Part shown: piece by piece, positions 1-5,805 of the stretch | Position numbering within the stretch: the stretch's first letter is position 1 | How the letters are laid out: every line of letters starts with the position of its first letter | DNA from: JBFGFG01 sp041627475 | GTDB lineage: Bacteria > Actinomycetota > Nitriliruptoria > Nitriliruptorales > Nitriliruptoraceae | DNA: 10,450 bases | Direction of reading: 5' to 3' | NCBI GenBank assembly: GCA_041627475.1 | Contig: JBFKQZ010000096.1 | Span: forward strand, 1 to 10,450 | The notes under the pieces: model-generated | What the model saw: only the letters and a program-made list of their open reading frames with translations | Databases searched by the model: none | What the model was told of the DNA's origin: nothing | Made by a program: the position numbers and the translations under genes

Positions 1-73
1 GCGTTGCCTCAGCCGCCCGACGCCTGCCTCGCCGTACCGTCCGGTGCGAGGGGCCCCTCCACAGGAGCACACT

Positions 74-1354
74 GTGAACCCCGCGATCGAGTTCGTCACC
101 GCCCGCGAGATCCTCGACTCGCGGGGCAATCCGACCGTCGAGGTCGAGGTCGGTCTCGCGTCCGGCGCCATGGGGCGTGCCGCCGTGCCGAGCGGCGCGT
201 CGACCGGTGAGTTCGAGGCCGTCGAGCTGCGCGACGGTGGCGACCGCTACCTCGGCAAGGGCACCCAGCAGGCGGTGCGCAACGTCGTCGAGACGGTCGA
301 GCCCGCCGTGCTCGGCATGTTCGCGACCGAGCAGCGGCTGGTGGACCAGACCCTGTTGGACCTCGACGGCACCGACGACAAGTCGAACCTCGGGGCCAAC
401 GCGATGCTCGGCGTCTCGCTCGCCGTGGCGCACGCGGCAGCGGAGTTCTGCGACCTGCCGCTGTTCCGCTACCTCGGCGGCCCGTCGGCCCACCTCCTGC
501 CCGTGCCGATGATGAACATCCTCAACGGTGGCAGCCACGCCGACAGCAACGTCGACGTCCAGGAGTTCATGATCGCGCCGGTCGGTGCGCCGAGCTTCGC
601 CGAGGCCCTGCGCTGCGGCGCGGAGGTCTACCACGCGCTCAAGAAGGTCCTCAACGAGCGCGGCCTGTCGACCGGACTCGGTGACGAGGGCGGCTTCGCG
701 CCGAACCTGCCGACCAACGCGGCTGCGCTCGAGCTGATCGTCGAGGCGATCGGCAAGGCCGGCTACGCCGCGGGCGAGGACGTCGCGCTGGCGCTCGACG
801 TGGCGTCGAGCGAGTACTTCGACCGCGACAACGGGACCTACGAGCTCGCGGGGGAGGGGCGCAGCCTCAGCCCCGCCGAGCACGCGTCCTGGCTCGCCGA
901 GCTCGCCGGCCAGTTCCCGATCGTGTCGATCGAGGACGGCATGGACGAGGAGGACTGGGACGGCTGGAAGGCGCTCACGGACGAGATCGGCGACAGCGTG
1001 CAGCTGGTCGGTGACGACCTGTTCGTCACCAACGTCCAGCGGCTCCAGAAGGGGCTCGACCTCGGCGTCGCGAACTCGGTCCTGGTGAAGGTCAACCAGA
1101 TCGGCACGCTGACCGAGACCTTCGAGACCATGGAGCTGGCGCACCGGCACGGCTACACGTGCATGGTCAGCCACCGCTCCGGCGAGACCGAGGACGTCAC
1201 GATCGCCGATCTCGCCGTGGCGACCAACGCCGGCCAGATCAAGACCGGCGCGCCGGCGCGGAGCGACCGGGTCGCCAAGTACAACCAGCTGCTGCGCATC
1301 GAGGAGCTGCTCGGTGACGCCGCGCGGTACGCCGGTTCGAGTGCGTTCCGCTGA
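74..1354 (+). CDS. eno: Enolase (phosphopyruvate hydratase)
   Basis: Cytoplasmic glycolytic enzyme that interconverts 2-phosphoglycerate and phosphoenolpyruvate, using Mg2+. At 426 residues it has the usual family length. The N-terminal domain opens with AREILDSRGNPTVEVEV (10-26) and holds the mobile loop GASTG. The barrel shows all expected catalytic residues: H155 in GGSHA, E164 in VQEFM, acid E205 in GDEGGFAPN, metal ligands D242 (ALDVAS), E287 (SIEDGMDEEDW) and D314 (GDDLF), and the general base K339 in LVKVNQIGTLTET. The SHRSGETED loop and KTGAPARSDR follow. I chose GTG at 74 because AGGAG at 63-67 lies six bases upstream; an in-frame ATG at 44 would add ten residues unlike the family. 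The next gene follows after 13 bp, so co-transcription with ftsB is likely. Identification is secure. Confidence 0.97.
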   Translation: MNPAIEFVTAREILDSRGNPTVEVEVGLASGAMGRAAVPSGASTGEFEAVELRDGGDRYLGKGTQQAVRNVVETVEPAVLGMFATEQRLVDQTLLDLDGTDDKSNLGANAMLGVSLAVAHAAAEFCDLPLFRYLGGPSAHLLPVPMMNILNGGSHADSNVDVQEFMIAPVGAPSFAEALRCGAEVYHALKKVLNERGLSTGLGDEGGFAPNLPTNAAALELIVEAIGKAGYAAGEDVALALDVASSEYFDRDNGTYELAGEGRSLSPAEHASWLAELAGQFPIVSIEDGMDEEDWDGWKALTDEIGDSVQLVGDDLFVTNVQRLQKGLDLGVANSVLVKVNQIGTLTETFETMELAHRHGYTCMVSHRSGETEDVTIADLAVATNAGQIKTGAPARSDRVAKYNQLLRIEELLGDAARYAGSSAFR

Positions 1355-1367
1355 ACGGGAGGGACGG

Positions 1368-1826
1368 GTGAGCGAGCAGGAGCGCGGGACCGCCACGTCG
1401 GCGGCAGGGCCGCCGACGCCGCGCGAGCTCCTGCGTCGTGCCCGCCTGCGCGTCCTGCACGGCGACCGGCCCTACGTCGTGGCGGTCCTGGTCGCGACGG
1501 GCCTCTCGCTGGTCATCGTGTCCGGGCCGGTGCAGACCTGGCTCGCCCAGCGCGACCTCGTCGACCAGCGCGAGGGCGTGCTGGAGGTCCTCGAGGAGGA
1601 GAACGCCGAGCTGGCGGCTCGCGTCCGCGACCTGCACGACCCCGACACGATCGAGGCCGAGGCGCGCGAGCAGCAGGGGATGGTCCGTCCTGGCCAGGTG
1701 CCCTACGTGATCGTCCCGCCCGCGGCCGACAGCGAGCGGATCGCCCCCGACCTCACCGACGTCGAGACCGACGAGCGCGGCTGGTTCGCGCGGGTCTGGG
1801 AGGCCGTGACGGGCCTGTTCGGCTGA
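1368..1826 (+). CDS. FtsB/DivIC-like septum formation initiator
   Basis: Small bitopic membrane protein of 152 residues expected to act in the divisome (FtsB/DivIC with FtsL and FtsQ/DivIB). The layout is classic: a cytoplasmic N-terminus rich in Arg (19-34), one transmembrane segment at about 36-55, then an extracytoplasmic coiled coil from about 58 to 90 (QREGVLEVLEEENAELAARV). After it comes the family-typical DPDTIEAEAREQQGMVRPGQ segment (91-110) and PYVIVPP. The GTG at 1368 is preceded by GGGAGG (1358-1363), which is rather close (four bases). An ATG at 1314 in the same frame would overlap eno and add an unconvincing leader. Position directly after eno matches the actinobacterial order (Rv1024 in M. 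tuberculosis). The family (PF04977) is clear; the exact FtsB versus DivIC name is not, so no symbol is given. Confidence 0.88.
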   Translation: MSEQERGTATSAAGPPTPRELLRRARLRVLHGDRPYVVAVLVATGLSLVIVSGPVQTWLAQRDLVDQREGVLEVLEEENAELAARVRDLHDPDTIEAEAREQQGMVRPGQVPYVIVPPAADSERIAPDLTDVETDERGWFARVWEAVTGLFG

Positions 1827-1832
1827 CGTCCG

Positions 1833-1853
1833 ACGGCCGTCGTCGGCGGCCGT
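1833..1853 (+). terminator. Terminator-like hairpin after the ftsB-like gene
   Basis: ACGGCCG (1833-1839) and CGGCCGT (1847-1853) form a perfect 7-bp stem around a 7-base loop, seven bases after the stop codon. No T-run follows, which is common in actinobacteria, so termination is inferred from position and structure only. Confidence 0.45.
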
Positions 1854-1937
1854 GCCACGCGGTCGTGCCCGCCATTCCCCGACCGTGGCGGACGTGCGGT
1901 CGGACGGAAGGGGGGTGCGGCGCCTCCCGCGATCACC

Positions 1938-1943
1938 TACCAT
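1938..1943 (+). promoter_or_regulatory. Candidate -10 box for the S1-domain gene
   Basis: TACCAT fits the actinobacterial TAnnnT -10 pattern and lies in the most AT-rich part of the 221-bp gap between the ftsB-like gene and the ATG at 2048. The -35 area (about 1915-1920, GTGCGG) is poor. The predicted transcript starts near 1950 and would have a leader of about 70-100 bases. Together with the hairpin at 1833-1853 this suggests the S1 gene has its own promoter. It is a pattern match only. Confidence 0.3.
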
Positions 1944-1978
1944 CTTATGTCGCGCCCACCTTCTTCCTTCCAGACATC

Positions 1979-2011
1979 CGGCACGGCCCGGCGCCCCGTG
2001 CCGCCGAGGAG
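1979..2011 (+). promoter_or_regulatory. Structured leader and Shine-Dalgarno of the S1-domain gene
   Basis: CGGCACGG (1979-1986) pairs perfectly with CCGTGCCG (1996-2003), giving an 8-bp stem with a 9-base loop. Two bases later comes a strong ribosome site, GAGGAG (2006-2011). A pyrimidine-only stretch (CTTCTTCCTTCC, about 1960-1971) lies upstream and could pair with GAGGAG using two G-U pairs. The Shine-Dalgarno is 36 bases from the first ATG (2048) but nine bases from an in-frame CTG at 2021, so it bears on the start choice. An in-frame stop (TGA, 2012-2014) rules out any start further upstream. Confidence 0.45.
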
Positions 2012-2047
2012 TGAGTACTTCTGACGACCGAGACTCAGAGCAACCCC

Positions 2048-2446
2048 ATGCAGGCACTCGAGGGCAAGATCCTCGAGGGCACCGTGACCTCCGTGAAGGA
2101 GTTCGGTGCATTCGTGGAGATCGACATCGGTGACGGCCAGTCCCTCGACGGGATGGTCCACGTCTCCGAGATCTCCGAGACGTTCGTCGAGAACATCTTC
2201 GCCCACGTCGCCGAGGGTGACGTCGTCGAGGTCGCGATCATGAGCATCCGCGACGACGGCAAGGTCGACCTGTCGATGAAGCGGGCCGACCCCGACTGGC
2301 TCGACGACGACGTGCCGGACCTCAAGCCCAAGGACGGCAAGGACTTCAACCGCAAGCTCCGCCGCTTCATGCACACGTCGCAGCGCAGCAACGGTCTCCG
2401 TCGCCGCCAGAAGCGCGCACGGCTGGGGATGAACTCCCGCCGCTGA
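2048..2446 (+). CDS. S1-domain RNA-binding protein (YabR-like)
   Basis: Small cytoplasmic protein of 132 residues with a single S1 OB-fold at about 5-78: LEGKILEGTVTSVKEFGAFV, then DGMVHVSEIS (34-43), VAEGDVVEVAI and DDGKVDLSMKRA. After an acidic linker (81-97) comes a basic tail, DFNRKLRRFMHTSQRSNGLR, running into RRRQKRARLG. This resembles the tail of Bacillus YabR-type proteins (F..L.RF...S..R...L.R), and yabR is the neighbour of divIC there, just as this gene follows a divIC-like gene. It is expected to bind RNA or ribosomes; the specific role is unknown. ATG 2048 is the conservative start but has no Shine-Dalgarno. CTG at 2021, nine bases after GAGGAG, would give 141 residues beginning (M)TTETQSNPMQAL and may be the true start. 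It probably has its own promoter and terminator. Confidence 0.88.
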   Translation: MQALEGKILEGTVTSVKEFGAFVEIDIGDGQSLDGMVHVSEISETFVENIFAHVAEGDVVEVAIMSIRDDGKVDLSMKRADPDWLDDDVPDLKPKDGKDFNRKLRRFMHTSQRSNGLRRRQKRARLGMNSRR

Positions 2447-2464
2447 CGCATCGACGCACATCGC

Positions 2465-2493
2465 ACGCCGCCGCCCCCGCCGGGCGGCGGCGT
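2465..2493 (+). terminator. Strong GC hairpin after the S1-domain gene
   Basis: ACGCCGCCGCCC (2465-2476) pairs perfectly with GGGCGGCGGCGT (2482-2493): a 12-bp stem with a 5-base loop, 18 bases after the stop. Flanking CACA (2457-2460) and TGTG (2499-2502) can extend the stem after a small interior loop. Only TT follows the stem. Position and stability make it the likely end of the S1 transcript. Confidence 0.7.
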
Positions 2494-2551
2494 TCGCGTG
2501 TGGCCGCGCTCGGCACGTAGCGTCGGGACCCGACGGACGAGGAGCATGGCG

Positions 2552-3175
2552 ATGGTGTTCGAGGACGCGGCGGTGCCGGCGCTCGGCACGCCCGACGACG
2601 CCGTGCAGCGCGACCCCGAGGCGTCGTACGAGCGCAGCGCCGAGCTGCCGGTCGTCACCGACCCGCTCGAGCAGGCCGTCATCGCCGCCCAGCTGGGGCG
2701 GCCGTCGCGTGGCCGCAGCGCCGTGGCCCACCGCTGCGCGCACGGCCTGCCGACCGTCCTCCGGGTGGACCCGCGGCTGGTGGACGGGACCCCGTTCCCG
2801 ACCACGTTCTGGTCGAGCTGCCCGCTCCTCAACAGTCGGGTGGGGACGCTCGAGGCGGACCACGTGATGGTCGGGCTGAACGAGCGCCTCGACGAGGACG
2901 AGGAGTTCGCGCGCGAGTACGACGAGGCGGGGGAGCGCTACGTCGCGTTCCGCCAGACCCTCGGCGACCCGCTGCCCGGGACGCCCCGCGCCGGCGGCGC
3001 CAAGGGCCACGTGAAGTGCCTGCACAGCCACGTCGGGCACACCCTGGCGACCAACGACAACGTCGTCGGCCACGAGGCGCTGGACCGTGTCCTCCCGCTG
3101 CCCTGTCCGGCACCCTGCGTCGACCTCGACACGGTGATGGACGAGTGGGGCCCCGAGGGCTCGGAGGTCAGGTGA
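2552..3175 (+). CDS. DUF501 family protein
   Basis: A 207-residue soluble protein of DUF501 (PF04417), a family of unknown function typical of Actinobacteria and found between ftsB/divIC and ppx. The core starts near residue 36 (TDPLEQAVIAAQLGR). Recognisable family motifs are RCAHGLPTVLRVDPRL (61-76), GTPFPTTFWSSCPLL (79-93), the LE near 100, and CLHSHVGHTLATNDNVVG (156-173). The conserved C62, C90, C156, H158, H160, H163 and a CPAPC pair (185, 189) suggest a metal site, which is inference. The first 35 residues are a poorly conserved, acidic extension. ATG 2552 is best placed, seven bases after ACGAGGAG (2537-2544); ATG 2546 would leave one base. The stop TGA shares its A with the ppx ATG, so the two are likely translationally coupled. 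No function can be assigned. Confidence 0.9.
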   Translation: MVFEDAAVPALGTPDDAVQRDPEASYERSAELPVVTDPLEQAVIAAQLGRPSRGRSAVAHRCAHGLPTVLRVDPRLVDGTPFPTTFWSSCPLLNSRVGTLEADHVMVGLNERLDEDEEFAREYDEAGERYVAFRQTLGDPLPGTPRAGGAKGHVKCLHSHVGHTLATNDNVVGHEALDRVLPLPCPAPCVDLDTVMDEWGPEGSEVR

Positions 3176-4131
3176 TGGCACAGGTCGGAGAGCCGGTCCG
3201 CGGCGCGGTCGAGCGCGAGCCCGCTCGCGGGGCAGTCGACGTCGGGACGAACACGATGCGACTGCTCGTCGTGGACGAGGACGGGGCGACGATCACCCGG
3301 GAGCTGCGCATGGTGCGGCTCGGTGAGGGGGTCGACGCGACCGGCCACCTCGCCGACGCGGCGATCGAGCGCGCGATGGACGCCTTCACCACGTTCCGCG
3401 ACCGCTGGCGCAACCTCGGCCTGCTCGACTCCGCCGTCGTGCTCGGGGCGACGTCGGCGGTGCGCGACGCAGCCGACCGGGACCGCTTCCTCGACCGCGT
3501 CCGCGAGGCGGCGCCCGGCGTCGACGTGCGCGTGCTGTCCGGTGACGAGGAGGCCGACGGAGCGTTCCGCGGTGTCGCCGGCTCGCTGCCCGACGCGGTG
3601 CGGCCGCTGGTGGTCGTCGACCCCGGCGGCGGCTCGACCGAGCTCGTCGTCGGCGACGTCGACGACAACGTCGTCGCCTCCGTGTCGATGCAGCTCGGCT
3701 CGGTCCGCCTGACCGAGCGGAACATGCCGAGCGACCCGCCGACCGAGGCCGAGGTGCTCAGCGCCGTGACGGAGGTGCACGGGCAGGTCACGCGGGGCCT
3801 GGCGGAGCTCGGCATCGCCGTGGACGACATCGGGACGTTGGTCGGCGTCGCCGGCACCGTCACCACGTTGGCGGCGCTGCGCCACGAGCTCGGCCCCTGG
3901 GAGGACGGCGCGGTGCACGGCCGGGTCCTGACGGCGTCGGACGTCCTGCTGGTCAGCAACGACCTCGTCCTGCACGACCGGGCGTGGATCGCCGGGCACG
4001 ACGAGGTCCAGCCCGGGCGCGAGGACGTCATCGCCGCGGGCTCGTTGATCGTCCGGGGTGTGCTCGACGTCCTGCGGTGCGACGAGCTGGTCGTCAGCGA
4101 GGCCGACGGGCTGGACGGGCTGGTGCTGTGA
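3175..4131 (+). CDS. Ppx/GppA-family exopolyphosphatase
   Basis: Predicted exopolyphosphatase / pppGpp pyrophosphatase of the ASKHA fold, 318 residues, the length of short actinobacterial Ppx2-type proteins that lack the C-terminal HD part of E. coli Ppx. Landmarks in order: phosphate-1 loop AVDVGTNTMRLLV (20-32), GATSAVRDA (91-99), LSGDEEADGAF with the expected catalytic Glu at 125 or 126 (121-131), phosphate-2 loop VVDPGGGSTEL (147-157), SMQLGSVRLTER (171-182), the adenosine-type motif VGVAGTVTTLAAL (223-235), and REDVIAAGSLI near the end (282-292). The usual SDRGLREG tail reads SEADGLDG here (308-315). ATG 3175 has GGAGG at 3163-3167; GTG at 3172 is an alternative. It overlaps DUF501 by one base upstream and the NUDIX-YjeF gene by one base downstream. 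Ppx versus GppA activity cannot be told from sequence. Confidence 0.93.
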   Translation: MAQVGEPVRGAVEREPARGAVDVGTNTMRLLVVDEDGATITRELRMVRLGEGVDATGHLADAAIERAMDAFTTFRDRWRNLGLLDSAVVLGATSAVRDAADRDRFLDRVREAAPGVDVRVLSGDEEADGAFRGVAGSLPDAVRPLVVVDPGGGSTELVVGDVDDNVVASVSMQLGSVRLTERNMPSDPPTEAEVLSAVTEVHGQVTRGLAELGIAVDDIGTLVGVAGTVTTLAALRHELGPWEDGAVHGRVLTASDVLLVSNDLVLHDRAWIAGHDEVQPGREDVIAAGSLIVRGVLDVLRCDELVVSEADGLDGLVL

Positions 4132-5606
4132 TGGCCCCGCTGCCCTCCGCCGACGAGTTCGCCGCCGCGGTCCGCGAACGGCTCGCACAGGTCGAGGGAC
4201 CGGCGCTGGAGGTGCCGGAGGGTGGCCGGATCGCCGCGGTGCTCGTGCTGTTCGCCGACGATCCCGACGAGGGACTCCAGCTGGTGCTCACGCGGCGTCG
4301 TCGCGACCTGCGTTCCCACCCCGGGCAGCTGTCGTTCCCCGGGGGCCGCGTCGACGACGACGACGACCACGTCGTCGAGACCGCGCTGCGCGAGGCCGCG
4401 GAGGAGATGGCCCTGCGGCCGGACTCGGTGTCGCTGCTCGGGCGGGGGCGCGTGTTCTACCTCCCTCCGAGCCGGTTCTGGGTGGCCCCCGTGGTCGCGT
4501 GGTGGGACGAGCCGCACCACCTCGTCGCCAACCCCGACGAGGTCGACGAGGTCCTGCGCGTGCCCGTCCGCCAGCTGCTCGAGCGGGACCGCTGGCGTGG
4601 GGTGCCGCTGTCGGCGGGCGGGTCGACCTGGGCATGGCAGCTCGACGAGGACCTGCTCTGGGGCGCGACCGCCATCGTCACGGCACTGCTGCTGGGTGAC
4701 GTGCTCGGTGACTGGGCGGGCGGGACACGGCCAGAGCACCTCGGCGAGGAGCTCCAGGTGCGACCGTGGGAGGACGCACCCTCGTGGACCCCGCGCACGA
4801 GGCTGGACGGGCTGCCGGACCGGCACGAGTCGGTCGTCCCGACGGTCGACCGTGCCGGCGTGGTGCGGGTGCTCAGCGCGCTCGGCCACGACGGCGTCGT
4901 GCGGCTCGCCGATGACGCTGCTGCCGCGATCTGCGCGGTCGTGGACGACCTGCTGGAGGGGCCTGTCCGCGACCACGAGGTCACCGTGCTCGTCGGTCCG
5001 GCCGGGACCGGTGGCATCGGCCTCGCGGTCGCCCGTCGTCTGCTCGACGCGGGCGCGGACGTGACCGTCCGGCTCGCCGACGCGCGCGACGACGTCGACC
5101 TGCCCGACCACGTCGTGGTCGCACCCCCGCCGCCCGACGCCGACGTGCGGCTCGACCGGCGGATGGGGATGGCGAGCACGCCCGTGCCCGAGGTCGACCG
5201 GCCGGCGGGCGACCTCATCGTCGATGCGCTGCTGGGTCCGGGTGCCGAGCCGCCCCTGCGCGGTGGGCCGGCCGTGCTGGCCGCCTGGGCCGCGCGGCAC
5301 GACCTCCCCGTCGTCGCCGTCGGCCTGCCCAGCGGCGTGTCACCCGACACCGGGCTCAAGGGGCCGGTGCTGCACGCCGACGTCACCGTCGCCCTCGGGC
5401 TGCCGACGACCGGGCTGCTCACGTCGATCGTGGCCCCGTACGCCGGCGAGATCGTGATCGCCGACGTCGGGATCCCGGACGCTGCCTACGTCGACGCCGG
5501 CGTGCACGTCCCGCCGGACCTCTTCGCCGACGGCCCGCTCGTGCGGCTCGAGCGGGGGAGCGTCAACTCCGACGCCGGCACCCCCGACCAGGGCCCCGTC
5601 GACTGA
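4131..5606 (+). CDS. CoA-type NUDIX hydrolase fused to YjeF_N (NAD(P)HX epimerase-like) domain
   Basis: A 491-residue two-domain protein. Residues about 35-200 form a NUDIX domain of the CoA diphosphatase (NudL/NUDT7) type: LTRRRRDLRSHPGQLSFPGG (53-72), then RVDDDDDHVVETALREAAEE (73-92) holding REAAEE (87-92), which would bind metal and split CoA into phosphopantetheine and 3',5'-ADP. Residues about 235-470 match YjeF_N, the NAD(P)H-hydrate epimerase fold: VTVLVGPAGTGGIGLAVARR (284-303), DLIVDALLGPG (361-371), LPVVAVGLPSGVSPDTG (392-408), HADVTVALGLPTTGLL (415-430) and YAGEIVIADVGIP (437-449). Two YjeF_N signatures are altered: NNGGDG reads GTGGIG (292-297), and the Asp of D(I/L)PSG is G398. 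The epimerase half may therefore be inactive or repurposed. ATG 4131 overlaps the ppx stop with only a weak ribosome site, implying coupling. No stop or compositional break separates the halves, so this is a genuine fusion. No NnrD (ADP-dependent dehydratase) domain is present. Confidence 0.88.
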   Translation: MAPLPSADEFAAAVRERLAQVEGPALEVPEGGRIAAVLVLFADDPDEGLQLVLTRRRRDLRSHPGQLSFPGGRVDDDDDHVVETALREAAEEMALRPDSVSLLGRGRVFYLPPSRFWVAPVVAWWDEPHHLVANPDEVDEVLRVPVRQLLERDRWRGVPLSAGGSTWAWQLDEDLLWGATAIVTALLLGDVLGDWAGGTRPEHLGEELQVRPWEDAPSWTPRTRLDGLPDRHESVVPTVDRAGVVRVLSALGHDGVVRLADDAAAAICAVVDDLLEGPVRDHEVTVLVGPAGTGGIGLAVARRLLDAGADVTVRLADARDDVDLPDHVVVAPPPPDADVRLDRRMGMASTPVPEVDRPAGDLIVDALLGPGAEPPLRGGPAVLAAWAARHDLPVVAVGLPSGVSPDTGLKGPVLHADVTVALGLPTTGLLTSIVAPYAGEIVIADVGIPDAAYVDAGVHVPPDLFADGPLVRLERGSVNSDAGTPDQGPVD

Positions 5607-5648
5607 CGAGGTCCGGGCGCCGACGTGCCCAGGGCCCCGTCGACTGAC
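5588..5648 (+). repeat. 20-bp direct repeat covering the end of the NUDIX-YjeF gene
   Basis: CCAGGGCCCCGTCGACTGAC occurs at 5588-5607, where it encodes the last residues and stop (QGPVD*), and again exactly at 5629-5648, offset by 41 bp. The 21 bp between are unique. The second copy is non-coding and keeps the TGA in the same context. This looks like a local tandem duplication or slippage event, or the scar of an insertion at the gene end. Confidence 0.8.
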
Positions 5649-5655
5649 ACGGGCG

Positions 5656-5699
5656 GGTGTGCCCCTCGTGGCTCGCATGTGAGCCGTGCGAGGCACACC
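5656..5699 (+). repeat. 44-bp hairpin repeat, copy A
   Basis: Outer arms GGTGTGCC (5656-5663) and GGCACACC (5692-5699) are perfect inverted repeats. An inner stem, GGCTC (5670-5674) with GAGCC (5681-5685), encloses a GCATGT loop; TCG (5666-5668) with CGA (5689-5691) extends the outer stem. It matches copy B (6563-6606) at 39 of 44 positions in the same orientation. It lies 50 bp after the NUDIX-YjeF stop and 150 bp before the TipA-like start, so it could be a terminator, a REP-like extragenic palindrome, or an edge of a mobile unit. The rest of the gap, 5607-5805, holds the direct repeat and the candidate operator. Confidence 0.8.
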
Positions 5700-5747
5700 G
5701 CGAGCGGTTGCCGGCGTCCGGCGTGGTGCGCGACCAGTGCGCGACCG

Positions 5748-5779
5748 CTGGCGCCTCACGCAGCGTCAGGCTGCACAGT
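5748..5779 (+). promoter_or_regulatory. Candidate TipA-like autoregulated promoter/operator
   Basis: A 17-bp dyad, CCTCACGC-A-GCGTCAGG (5754-5770, one mismatch), fills a 20-bp spacer between a weak -35 (CTGGCG, 5748-5753) and a possible -10 (CACAGT, 5774-5779). Long 19-20 bp spacers holding a dyad are the hallmark of MerR-family promoters. The dyad resembles the CCTCACGT/ACGTGAGG operator of Streptomyces lividans tipA as I remember it. It lies 26 bp before the regulator's start, so autoregulation is the natural reading. The -35 and -10 matches are poor, as expected for an activator-dependent promoter. Confidence 0.5.
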
Positions 5780-5805
5780 GCCTCCTGACGGCAAGGAGTC
5801 GATGC

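Noticed and set aside
48..59. Perfect 12-bp palindrome GAGGGGCCCCTC before eno
   Set aside because: It has no loop to form an RNA hairpin, and short GC palindromes like this are expected by chance several times per 10 kb at this composition.
44..73. Earlier ATG start for enolase
   Set aside because: It adds ten residues (MRGAPPQEHT) absent from the family and has no ribosome site, while GTG 74 has AGGAG at good spacing.
3168..5300. A 710-codon open frame on the minus strand opposite ppx and the NUDIX-YjeF gene
   Set aside because: Antisense shadow of GC-biased codons: its translation is low-complexity, rich in R/P/S/H/D, with no domain, and the plus-strand genes have clear family motifs.
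5686..5805. Forty-residue N-terminal extension of the TipA-like regulator from ATG 5686
   Set aside because: That ATG lies inside hairpin repeat A, the extension is Arg-rich without family similarity, and it would cover the candidate promoter; ATG 5806 has AAGGAG.
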